Shown here: piece by piece, positions 17,444 to 24,759 of the stretch
Layout: each line of letters opens with the position of its first letter
How positions within the stretch are numbered: position 1 is the first letter of the stretch
Translations under genes and position numbers: made by a program
Assembly: GCF_003628435.1 (NCBI RefSeq)
Contig: NZ_RBZN01000003.1
Location: 59,942 to 123,941 of the forward strand
Reading direction: 5' to 3'
Length of the DNA: 64,000 nt
DNA from: Ureibacillus endophyticus
Lineage (GTDB): Bacteria; Bacillota; Bacilli; Bacillales_A; Planococcaceae
The notes under the pieces: generated by a model
Databases searched by the model: none
Seen by the model: only the letters and a program-made list of their open reading frames with translations
Told to the model about the DNA's origin: nothing

Positions 17444-17715
17444 CTAGGATTATTAAAAAAACGTCTTATGCATAAAATTGCATTCTTTATACAGTGCAAA
17501 AAGTGCAATAATTACCCTAAAAACCATTCAAAAAGTAGAAAAACCTTAATTTTTTAAATTTTGAATGCTTGAAAATTAGCGAATATTGCTGTCGAGTTTT
17601 GTCCGATAATTGGATTATTATAAGTTTGGAAATGAAGTTCTATTTTTCTAATTATCAATAGGTATGTTAAAATATACACGAAATATATAACCACTGATTA
17701 TAGGAGGCCTCATTC

Positions 17716-18639
17716 ATGAGCAAAGTATTAGTTTTTGGACATAAAAACCCAGATACAGACACAATCACGTCTGCAATTGTTTATGCATACTTAAAACAAC
17801 AATTAGGTGTTGATGCTGAAGCAGTTCGCCTTGGCGAAGTAAATAATGAAACACAATATGCACTTGATAAATTCGGTTTTGAAGCACCAAGATTAATTGG
17901 TAATGTGGCAGAAGAAGCAAATGAAGTTATTTTAGTTGACCACAACGAACGTCAACAATCTGCTGATGGTGTAGAACAAGTAAAAGTAACAGAAGTAATT
18001 GACCATCACCGTATTGCGAACTTTGAAACTTCAGATCCACTATACTACCGTGCAGAACCAGTTGGCTGTACTGCAACTATTTTAAATAAAATCTTTAAAG
18101 AAAATAATATTGAAATCCCTGCAAACATTGCTGGATTAATGTTATCAGCGATCGTTTCTGATACTTTATTATTTAAATCACCAACTTGCACAGAGCAAGA
18201 TGTACAAGCTGGTAACGAATTAGCTGAAAAAGCTGGAGTTGACGCAGCTGACTATGGTTTAGCAATGTTAAAAGCTGGTGCAGACCTTTCTGATAAATCA
18301 TTAGAAGATTTATTATCATTAGATGCGAAAGAATTTACATTTGGCGATGTAAAAGCGGTTGTTGCTCAAGTAAACGCTGTTGATGTAAATGATGTATTAA
18401 ATCGTAAAGAAGAGTTAGTAAGTTTATTAAATAAAAACGTAGAAGATAACAATTTAAACTTATTCTTCTTCGTTGTAACAGATATTTTAAATAATGATTC
18501 AACTGCTGTAGTAGTAGGTAGCGCAGCACAAGCAGCAGCAGCGAGCTTCGGAAAAGAACTAGTAAATGATTTAGTGGATTTACCAGGTGTTGTATCTCGT
18601 AAAAAACAAATCGTACCAGTTTTAACAGAAGGACTATAA
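17716..18639 (+). CDS. ppaC: Manganese-dependent inorganic pyrophosphatase (family II)
   Basis: A 307-aa DHH-family enzyme that hydrolyses pyrophosphate to phosphate in the cytoplasm. It shows GHKNPDTDT at residues 8-16 (His9, Asp13, Asp15 metal ligands), the DHH motif at 96-98 and the C-terminal SRKKQ substrate-binding motif near 294-298. Length is typical. ATG at 17716 follows AGGAGG. The 270 bases upstream are AT-rich and hold no gene; a possible -10 TAAAAT is at 17668. Confidence 0.96.
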   Translation: MSKVLVFGHKNPDTDTITSAIVYAYLKQQLGVDAEAVRLGEVNNETQYALDKFGFEAPRLIGNVAEEANEVILVDHNERQQSADGVEQVKVTEVIDHHRIANFETSDPLYYRAEPVGCTATILNKIFKENNIEIPANIAGLMLSAIVSDTLLFKSPTCTEQDVQAGNELAEKAGVDAADYGLAMLKAGADLSDKSLEDLLSLDAKEFTFGDVKAVVAQVNAVDVNDVLNRKEELVSLLNKNVEDNNLNLFFFVVTDILNNDSTAVVVGSAAQAAAASFGKELVNDLVDLPGVVSRKKQIVPVLTEGL

Positions 18640-18646
18640 AAAGTAA

Positions 18647-18680
18647 AATCCCCGACGATTTTTGGTCGGGGATTCTTTTT
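18647..18680. terminator. Terminator between ppaC and the converging Rieske gene
   Basis: Stem AATCCCCGAC/GTCGGGGATT followed by CTTTTT. With A-rich sequence on the other side it may serve both strands. Confidence 0.8.
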
Positions 18681-20058
18681 ATTTCTTTAATTTTAAAGGG
18701 TATACTGCTGGGCCTTCAATTACATTACCGTTTTTGTCAAAACGAGAACCGTGACAAGGACAATCCCATGTTTCGTCACCTTCATTCCATTTTGTTTTAC
18801 AGCCGAGATGAGTGCATTTTGGAGCTTCAATTCTTGTTATATATCCACCGGCGAGATTTGTTGTAACGAGACCTAGAATTTTTAGTGCTCTTATAAATTT
18901 TAGTCCAAAATTACCTCTTGAAGGACTATAAATATCAGCAGCTCTATGTTTTTCCCTCGTAATAGCACTTGAAATAATTTCACCTGCAACAAGTGAATTG
19001 GAAAGTCCCCATTTTCGATAACCAGTCGCTACAAAAATATTAGATTCATTTTCAGTAATTTGCCCAATATATGGCATTAAGTCTGGAGTATCTGGATCTT
19101 GTGCACTCCAGCAATAAGTTGGATCTGTTAAATCGAAAACAGAAGTCATTTCAGATTTTAACGTGTCATAATAGTTTTGCGTATTTTTCTTCGTACCAGC
19201 AGTATGACTCGTGCCACCATAAATAAAATATGGTGTGTTAGAAATTAAAGCTGTACGAATCGTTCTTGATGCACTATCAACAGATAGATACTGTCCTTTT
19301 AATAATTCAGAAGTTTTTGTTGCAAGTAAATAAGAACGTTCTACAGAAAGTTTTGTTGTATATAATCCTTTTATGGATTCAATTGGGTAATGTGAACAAA
19401 GAACTAAATGTTTATAAGATACGCGATGATCATCTTCAGTTAACACATAATTCTCATCCATAACTATTTTCGTTACGCGACTTCGAACGAATATTTGAGC
19501 ACCTTCTTTTAAAGCATGTTTTGCAAAATGGATTGCAAAATTCGTAGGGTGAATTTGATAAGTATCTGGCATTTTTATTGAACCAGTTACTGAAAATGGC
19601 AATTCAGTTTCTGTAGTTTCTATACCAGGTAAGTCCAATGTTTTATAGGCGTTAAATTCATCCTGTAATGTTTGTTTCCCTTCATCTGTTGTTGAATAAA
19701 TAAATGAATCAACATTTTGATACAAATCAACAGGTGCATCTTGAAGGGCTTGATTAATTGCCTTCCAATTCGCATCAAAATATGTTCTTACTTCCTCTTT
19801 AGAAAAAGTTTTTAACATTTTACTAAAAACGAGACCGTGTTGTGGTGTTAATTTTCCAGTAGAATGCCCTGTTGTACCAATTCCAACTGCATCTTTTGCT
19901 TCAATAAGTGCAACATTAATGCCTTTTTTAGCAAGTAAATAAGCCGTGTAAACCCCAGATAAACCACCACCAATAATACAAACATCACTATCTATATTAT
20001 TGGCAACCTTAGATGAAGAAATATTGTTAATATTTGATAGCCACAATGAATTTTGCAT
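18679..20058 (-). CDS. FAD-dependent oxidoreductase with C-terminal Rieske domain (YhfW-like)
   Basis: This 459-aa fusion has an N-terminal DAO-type FAD domain ([20 protein letters not shown], residues 27-46) and a C-terminal Rieske [2Fe-2S] domain with ligands Cys415-x-His417 and Cys433-x-x-His436 (CPCH). The same layout is seen in B. subtilis YhfW. It probably oxidises an amine or similar substrate and passes electrons to the Fe-S cluster; the substrate is unknown. ATG at 20058 follows CTGGGGG. It is a single gene, divergent from the DsbA-like gene. Confidence 0.88.
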   Translation of the reverse strand: MQNSLWLSNINNISSSKVANNIDSDVCIIGGGLSGVYTAYLLAKKGINVALIEAKDAVGIGTTGHSTGKLTPQHGLVFSKMLKTFSKEEVRTYFDANWKAINQALQDAPVDLYQNVDSFIYSTTDEGKQTLQDEFNAYKTLDLPGIETTETELPFSVTGSIKMPDTYQIHPTNFAIHFAKHALKEGAQIFVRSRVTKIVMDENYVLTEDDHRVSYKHLVLCSHYPIESIKGLYTTKLSVERSYLLATKTSELLKGQYLSVDSASRTIRTALISNTPYFIYGGTSHTAGTKKNTQNYYDTLKSEMTSVFDLTDPTYCWSAQDPDTPDLMPYIGQITENESNIFVATGYRKWGLSNSLVAGEIISSAITREKHRAADIYSPSRGNFGLKFIRALKILGLVTTNLAGGYITRIEAPKCTHLGCKTKWNEGDETWDCPCHGSRFDKNGNVIEGPAVYPLKLKK

Positions 20059-20188
20059 AAGGGCCCCCAGTAAAGTAATATTTTTATCCAGTATTGGAAC
20101 TTTTCAAATAAATATACAATTGAGCACAATTATTGTAGGAATATTGATGTCACCGTAAAATAAATATTAGAAGGAGGAGGAAGAAAAC

Positions 20189-20893
20189 ATGAAAATTGAA
20201 GTGTGGTCTGATTATGTTTGCCCATTTTGTTATATTGGGAAACGTCAGTTAGAAATGGCGATTAAGGATACGGGTTACGGAGATCAAATAGAGGTTGAAT
20301 ATAAAAGTTTTTTACTAGACCCTACAACTCCTCTTGATGCAAAGGATTCGGTATATTCTTCTTTAGCGAGAAAATACAACATTTCGGTAGAGCAAGCAAA
20401 AAATATGACAAAAGGTGTAGCCGAACGAGCAAAAGAAGTTGGACTAGAATATGATTTCGATATTATGAAAGAAGCAAATACAGTAGCAGCACATCGTTTA
20501 GCAAAATGGGCAGCAACAAAACAAAAAGGTGCAGAATTTAGTGAAAGAGTACTAAAAGCCTATTTTTTAGAAGGTAAGGCAATTGGTCAACATGATATAC
20601 TTCTAAGTTTAGTAGATGAGTTAGGGCTTGATAAGGTAGAGGCACAACAAGTGTTAAATAGCAATCAGTTTGCAGAAGATATTGAACGTGATATATACGA
20701 TGCACAACAAATTGGAGTGCGAGGGGTGCCATTCTTTGTATTTAACAATAAATACGGTATTTCAGGGGCACAACCTCAAAAACTATTTGAACAAACAATT
20801 GAAAAGGCTGCAAGTGAAGCTGGGTTAAAACCAAAACTGAAAATGGTTGGGGACCAGGGAGATTCGTGTTCTGATGGACAATGTAATTTATAA
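20189..20893 (+). CDS. DsbA-family (FrnE-like) thiol oxidoreductase
   Basis: A 234-aa thioredoxin-fold protein with the redox motif CPFC at residues 11-14 and an all-helical insertion, as in FrnE/2-hydroxychromene isomerase-like proteins. The cis-Pro loop is RGVPFFVFNN near residue 180. There is no signal peptide, so it acts in the cytoplasm. An extra Cys pair sits at the C-terminus (SCSDGQC). ATG follows GGAGGAGG. It precedes azoR, suggesting a thiol/quinone stress context. Exact substrate unknown. Confidence 0.85.
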   Translation: MKIEVWSDYVCPFCYIGKRQLEMAIKDTGYGDQIEVEYKSFLLDPTTPLDAKDSVYSSLARKYNISVEQAKNMTKGVAERAKEVGLEYDFDIMKEANTVAAHRLAKWAATKQKGAEFSERVLKAYFLEGKAIGQHDILLSLVDELGLDKVEAQQVLNSNQFAEDIERDIYDAQQIGVRGVPFFVFNNKYGISGAQPQKLFEQTIEKAASEAGLKPKLKMVGDQGDSCSDGQCNL

Positions 20894-20956
20894 TGAATTT
20901 CTTTGATAATACAAGGTAAAATCATGATTTCAGTCAAAAGTATGAGCCTTGTTTTG

Positions 20957-20985
20957 TTGATATATTATTAATCCTCCTTTATGAT
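20957..20985 (+). promoter_or_regulatory. SigA promoter of azoR
   Basis: TTGATA and TATGAT are separated by 17 bases, predicting a start near 20992, immediately before the operator-like repeat. Confidence 0.65.
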
Positions 20986-20992
20986 ATTTGTG

Positions 20993-21010
20993 TATCTTGA
21001 TTTCAAGATT
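20993..21010. promoter_or_regulatory. MhqR-like operator of azoR
   Basis: TATCTTGATTTCAAGATT contains the perfect inverted repeat ATCTTGA-TT-TCAAGAT. It closely follows the B. subtilis MhqR operator pattern (TATCTCGAATTCGAGATA), which controls azoreductase and quinone-dioxygenase genes. Confidence 0.6.
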
Positions 21011-21042
21011 TATGAATTAGAGATTAAAGGAGAGTAAAATAG

Positions 21043-21681
21043 ATGACTAATATACTAGTAATTAAAGCAAATAATAGACCAGATGGAGTTTCAACAAAAA
21101 TGTTTGAAACTTATGTTGAGGAAGCAAAAAAAGTTGAAGGATTAAATGTTACTACTTATGATGTGTATGAAGAAGATACACCTTATTTCGGGCAAGATTT
21201 ATTCAACGCTTTTGGAAAAGTACAAAACGGGGAAGAATTAACAGACCTTGAATCGCGTTTACTAGCAGCGAAACAAAAAGCAATGGACGCTATTACTGCA
21301 GCAGATGTAGTAGTAATTGCATTCCCAATGTGGAACTTAACAATTCCTGCAAAACTACACACTTTCATCGATTACATTTATCAATCTGGCTTTATGTTTA
21401 AATACACACCAGAAGGTAAAGCGTTGCAATTACTAACAGATAAAAAGTATGTTGTTTTAAATGCTCGAGGTGGTATTTACTCAACACCAGAAGCACAGCC
21501 ATTAGAAATGGCAGTTAACTTCATTAAAAATGTATTTGGTGGCGTAGGTGGTATGCAGCTTCTTGATGAAGTAATTATAGAAGGTCATAATGCTAATCGA
21601 AATCAAGCAGAAGAAATCATAGCAGAAGGTCTGCAACGTGTGAAAGCTTCAGTAGAAAAGTTAGCAACAGTAAATGCATAA
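21043..21681 (+). CDS. azoR: FMN-dependent NADH-azoreductase
   Basis: A 212-aa flavodoxin-like protein of the AzoR family, reducing quinones and azo compounds with NADH by two electrons. Motifs are the phosphate-binding N-terminus (NILVIKANNRPDGVSTKMF), the FPMWNLTIPAKLHTFIDY segment near residues 91-108 and ARGGIYS near 145. ATG follows AAAGGAGAG. It has its own promoter with a MhqR-like operator, implying induction by quinones or electrophiles, and a terminator directly after. Confidence 0.93.
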   Translation: MTNILVIKANNRPDGVSTKMFETYVEEAKKVEGLNVTTYDVYEEDTPYFGQDLFNAFGKVQNGEELTDLESRLLAAKQKAMDAITAADVVVIAFPMWNLTIPAKLHTFIDYIYQSGFMFKYTPEGKALQLLTDKKYVVLNARGGIYSTPEAQPLEMAVNFIKNVFGGVGGMQLLDEVIIEGHNANRNQAEEIIAEGLQRVKASVEKLATVNA

Positions 21682-21697
21682 CAACATATACTAAATA

Positions 21698-21732
21698 AAA
21701 GGATGTGCAGAAAGTTTTTACACATCCTTTTT
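21698..21732 (+). terminator. Rho-independent terminator after azoR
   Basis: A stem AAAGGATGTG (21698-21707) pairs with CACATCCTTT (21721-21730), ending in T residues. Confidence 0.85.
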
Positions 21733-21883
21733 CTATGTTTTGAAAATATATTATTGTTCGATATCCGTTTTATATGGCGATTATTAAGACGTTTTACCAT
21801 AATGAATAGATATCTTTGTAACTTCATAAAATCTTTGAAGTAGGGGATATATCACTATAAAAAAATGCATCTCTTAATTTTTA

Positions 21884-22412
21884 TTAAATTTGATAAAGTT
21901 GAAAATCAATATTTACATCCATATCTTCACCGATCAATAAGCCTCTAGATTCGAGTACTGCATAATATAACAGATTGAAATTACTTCGATATACCTTTTT
22001 TTCCCAGTAATCCGTACTTTTTTAACCCCAAGGACTTTTCATGTGACCATTGAATAGTTGTAAATGTAATTGGATTTGTCACTTCTTTTATTGTTAAATC
22101 TCCATTAAGATTATATGTACATTCATCTATTGAAATAATTTCGTTTGAGGTAAAATATATTTTTGGATATTTGTCAGCATGAAAAAAATCAGATGATGTT
22201 AAGTGTTAATCTTTTGTGAAAATGTTTGCTACATCAATTGCTACCGAGATTTTAGCGGTAGTCAAATCTTCTAGTGTTTCGGCATTAACTAGAGCTGAAT
22301 AGGAATCAAAGGAGCCTTTCACATTTGAGATTATGATATGTTTAACAAAAAAAGTAATTGCTGAGTGAGAGAAATCGATTGCGTACTTTGCATGGTAACA
22401 CCCAACTATTTT
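21884..22412 (-). pseudogene. YceI-family protein, decayed
   Basis: Reading the minus strand in one frame gives a recognisable YceI/polyisoprenoid-binding-like protein: YAIDFSHSAITFFVKHIII, NVKGSFDSYSALVNAE, DLTTAKISVAIDVANI, then a TAA, then HLTSSDFFHADKYPKIYF, LNGDLTIKEVTNPITF and a C-terminal ESRGLLIGEDMDVNID. There is no start codon in frame, a TAA replaces what was probably CAA (TKD-stop-HLTSSDFF), and a few residues before it are missing. Intact relatives are about 170 aa and often bind lipids or quinones. It lies between azoR and a HxlR regulator, so it looks like a lost member of a quinone-stress locus. Confidence 0.8.
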
Positions 22413-22480
22413 CTATTATTACTAAAATGATAGACTATGATGAATAACGATACAATAACTGTAAATAATAAAACTAAGAA

Positions 22481-22499
22481 AAGTTACTTTTTGTAACTT
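22481..22499. promoter_or_regulatory. Inverted repeat upstream of the HxlR gene
   Basis: AAGTTAC and GTAACTT form a perfect inverted repeat around TTTTT, 75 bases before the regulator start. It is a candidate operator for autoregulation by the HxlR-type protein. Confidence 0.45.
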
Positions 22500-22573
22500 G
22501 CTGAAAATGATACACTATTGAAAGAGACGAATTTATATACTTATTTGAAGCGAGTACAGGGGGATTAATTATA

Positions 22574-22882
22574 ATGAAAGAAACAAAATTATGTCCACGT
22601 CTTTCTAAAGCTATGGAGTTATTAGGGAAACGATGGACTACGTTGATTTTATACCAATTGTTAGAGGGTCCCCACCGATTTAACGAAATAGAATCTGCAT
22701 TACCTGTTAGTGGTCGAATTCTTTCTGAACGATTAAAAGAATTGGAAAGGGAAGGGATTGTCGAACGTAAAGTGTATTCAGAGGTTCCTGTTAGAGTTGA
22801 GTATTCTCTTACTGAAAAGGGTGTTGCACTAGAGGGTGCTATTCGTGAAATTGAACAATGGTCACAAGCTTGGCTAAAATAG
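22574..22882 (+). CDS. HxlR-family transcriptional regulator
   Basis: A 102-aa winged-helix protein of the HxlR/YodB group: LLGKRWTTLILYQLLEGPHRFNEI, then SERLKELEREGIVERKVY and YSLTEKG. Cys7 sits at the position of the redox-sensing cysteine in YodB-type repressors (Cys6 in B. subtilis), which react with quinones and diamide. A decayed YceI gene and azoR lie upstream, fitting a thiol-stress role, though azoR itself seems to carry a MhqR-type operator. ATG at 22574; GGGGG is at about 22559. Confidence 0.88.
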   Translation: MKETKLCPRLSKAMELLGKRWTTLILYQLLEGPHRFNEIESALPVSGRILSERLKELEREGIVERKVYSEVPVRVEYSLTEKGVALEGAIREIEQWSQAWLK

Positions 22883-22957
22883 CACCTTTTAATTACTTGT
22901 CAAAAAGCTTTAAATTACCCATACTAAGAAGTACGACGTTAGAAAGGAATTGCTTTT

Positions 22958-23878
22958 ATGACAATACAAAAATGGGCTCAAGACTTAGAAAAAATTGTTA
23001 ATCCCAAAAATATTAAAATTAATGAATCTCTTAAAACATATACAATGACGAAACTTGGTGGAAATGCTGATGTGTTCGTTTTACCAGAAACAGAAGAGGA
23101 AGCAACGAATGTTGTGAAGTATGCTTATAATCACAATGTACCGTTATTAATGCTTGGTAACGGGTCTAATATGGTAGTTCGTGATGGCGGTGTACGCGGA
23201 ATTGTTATCTGTTTTCAAAAATTAGATGAAATCCGCATAGATGGTACTCAAATTTATGCACAAAGTGGCGCACTTATTAAAGATGTTTCGAAATTAGCTG
23301 CAAGTCATTCTTTAACTGGATTTGAATTTGCTTGTGGGATACCTGGATCTGTTGGTGGAGCAATGGCAATGAATGCAGGAGCATACGGTGGCGAAATTAA
23401 AGACATTATCGTAGAATCCACTGTTTTAACTAAAGAAGGCGAAAAATTAGTTTTAACTAAAGACGAACTCGAATTAGAGTACCGTAAAAGCATAATTGCT
23501 AAAAAAGGCTATTTTGTTCTTTCATCAAGATTCCAACTTGAAAAAGGAAACCAAGAAGAAATAGATGCGAAAATAGCGGATTTAACTTATCAACGTGAGT
23601 CGAAGCAACCGTTAGAGTACCCATCAGCAGGTAGCGTATTTAAACGACCTCCTGGACATTTTGCAGGCAAACTAATACAAGATAGTGGGCTTCAAGGAAA
23701 AGGTGTAGGCGATGCAGAAGTGTCTACAAAACACGCAGGATTTATCATCAATAAGGGTAATGCCACTGCGACGGACTATATCGAAACAATTAAAATGGTC
23801 CAAAATGTAGTAAAAGATAAGTTTGGTGTTGAACTGGAACTAGAAGTTAAAATTGTTGGGGAAGACTTAAAAGAATAA
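22958..23878 (+). CDS. murB: UDP-N-acetylenolpyruvoylglucosamine reductase
   Basis: A 306-aa FAD enzyme that reduces UDP-GlcNAc-enolpyruvate to UDP-MurNAc in peptidoglycan precursor synthesis. FAD-binding motifs are LGNGSNMVVRDGG and PGSVGGAMAMNAGAYGGEI; the YRKSII and SAGSVFKRPPGHFAGKLI stretches mark the type II (Gram-positive) MurB. ATG follows AGAAAGGAATTGC spacing. A weak terminator separates it from exoA. Confidence 0.95.
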   Translation: MTIQKWAQDLEKIVNPKNIKINESLKTYTMTKLGGNADVFVLPETEEEATNVVKYAYNHNVPLLMLGNGSNMVVRDGGVRGIVICFQKLDEIRIDGTQIYAQSGALIKDVSKLAASHSLTGFEFACGIPGSVGGAMAMNAGAYGGEIKDIIVESTVLTKEGEKLVLTKDELELEYRKSIIAKKGYFVLSSRFQLEKGNQEEIDAKIADLTYQRESKQPLEYPSAGSVFKRPPGHFAGKLIQDSGLQGKGVGDAEVSTKHAGFIINKGNATATDYIETIKMVQNVVKDKFGVELELEVKIVGEDLKE

Positions 23879-23884
23879 TTTCTC

Positions 23885-23915
23885 AAAGCGCCTCTCAATT
23901 TGAAAGGCGCTTTAT
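23885..23915 (+). terminator. Possible terminator between murB and exoA
   Basis: AAAGCGCCT pairs with AGGCGCTTT, but the tail (ATATATA) has few T residues, so termination may be partial. Confidence 0.5.
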
Positions 23916-23939
23916 ATACATAGGAAGGATTTATCTTAA

Positions 23940-24701
23940 ATGAAATTTGTATCATGGAACGTGAATGGGATTCGGGCTTGTGTAAAGAAGAGATTTTTAG
24001 ATTACTTTCTAGAAGTGAATGCTGACTTTTTCTGTATTCAAGAAACGAAATGCCAGGAAGGACAAGTAGATTTGTCCCTTGATGGATATTTTCAATACTG
24101 GAACTATGCTGAGAAAAAAGGGTATTCTGGTACTGCGATTTTTACGAAATATGAACCTCTAAAAGTTTCCTATGGTGTAGGAGAAGAAGAGGATGAATCA
24201 GAAGGGCGCATTATCACACTAGAATACGAAAATTTCTATTTAGTTAACGTATATACACCAAATTCTCAACGGGATTTAGCTCGATTACCAAAAAGACTAC
24301 AATGGGAAGATAATTTATTTGATTATTTAAAGAAACTTGATGAGCATAAACCCGTCATTTACTGTGGTGACTTAAACGTAGCTCATGAAGAGATTGATTT
24401 AAAAAATGCGAAATCAAATATAGGCAACTCTGGATTCACATATGAAGAACGGGAAAAAATGACGAAATTACTTCAATCCGGATTTACGGATTCTTTTCGT
24501 TTTTTAAATCCAACGAAAACGGATGCCTATACTTGGTGGTCTTATATGAATAAAGTTCGTGAGCGAAATATTGGCTGGAGAATCGATTATTTTATTGTAT
24601 CAAACCGACTAGTAGATTCTATTACTGCTGTGGATATTCATTCACAAGTTTTAGGTAGCGATCATTGTCCTATCGTATTAGAATTAAATAACGTAAAATG
24701 A
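23940..24701 (+). CDS. exoA: Exodeoxyribonuclease III / AP endonuclease
   Basis: A 253-aa Mg-dependent exonuclease III family protein for base-excision repair. It carries NVNGIRA at residues 7-13, the metal ligand Glu35 in IQETKCQ, GDLNVAHEEIDL in the middle, and the C-terminal GSDHCPIVLEL catalytic motif. Ribosome binding site AGGAAGG precedes ATG at 23940. It is close to murB and may be partly co-transcribed. Confidence 0.95.
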   Translation: MKFVSWNVNGIRACVKKRFLDYFLEVNADFFCIQETKCQEGQVDLSLDGYFQYWNYAEKKGYSGTAIFTKYEPLKVSYGVGEEEDESEGRIITLEYENFYLVNVYTPNSQRDLARLPKRLQWEDNLFDYLKKLDEHKPVIYCGDLNVAHEEIDLKNAKSNIGNSGFTYEEREKMTKLLQSGFTDSFRFLNPTKTDAYTWWSYMNKVRERNIGWRIDYFIVSNRLVDSITAVDIHSQVLGSDHCPIVLELNNVK

Positions 24702-24759
24702 TAGAATTATCCAGTAGTTTTGGAAAAAGGGGTTTTGAATAGAGAGGTGGAAAGTATAA

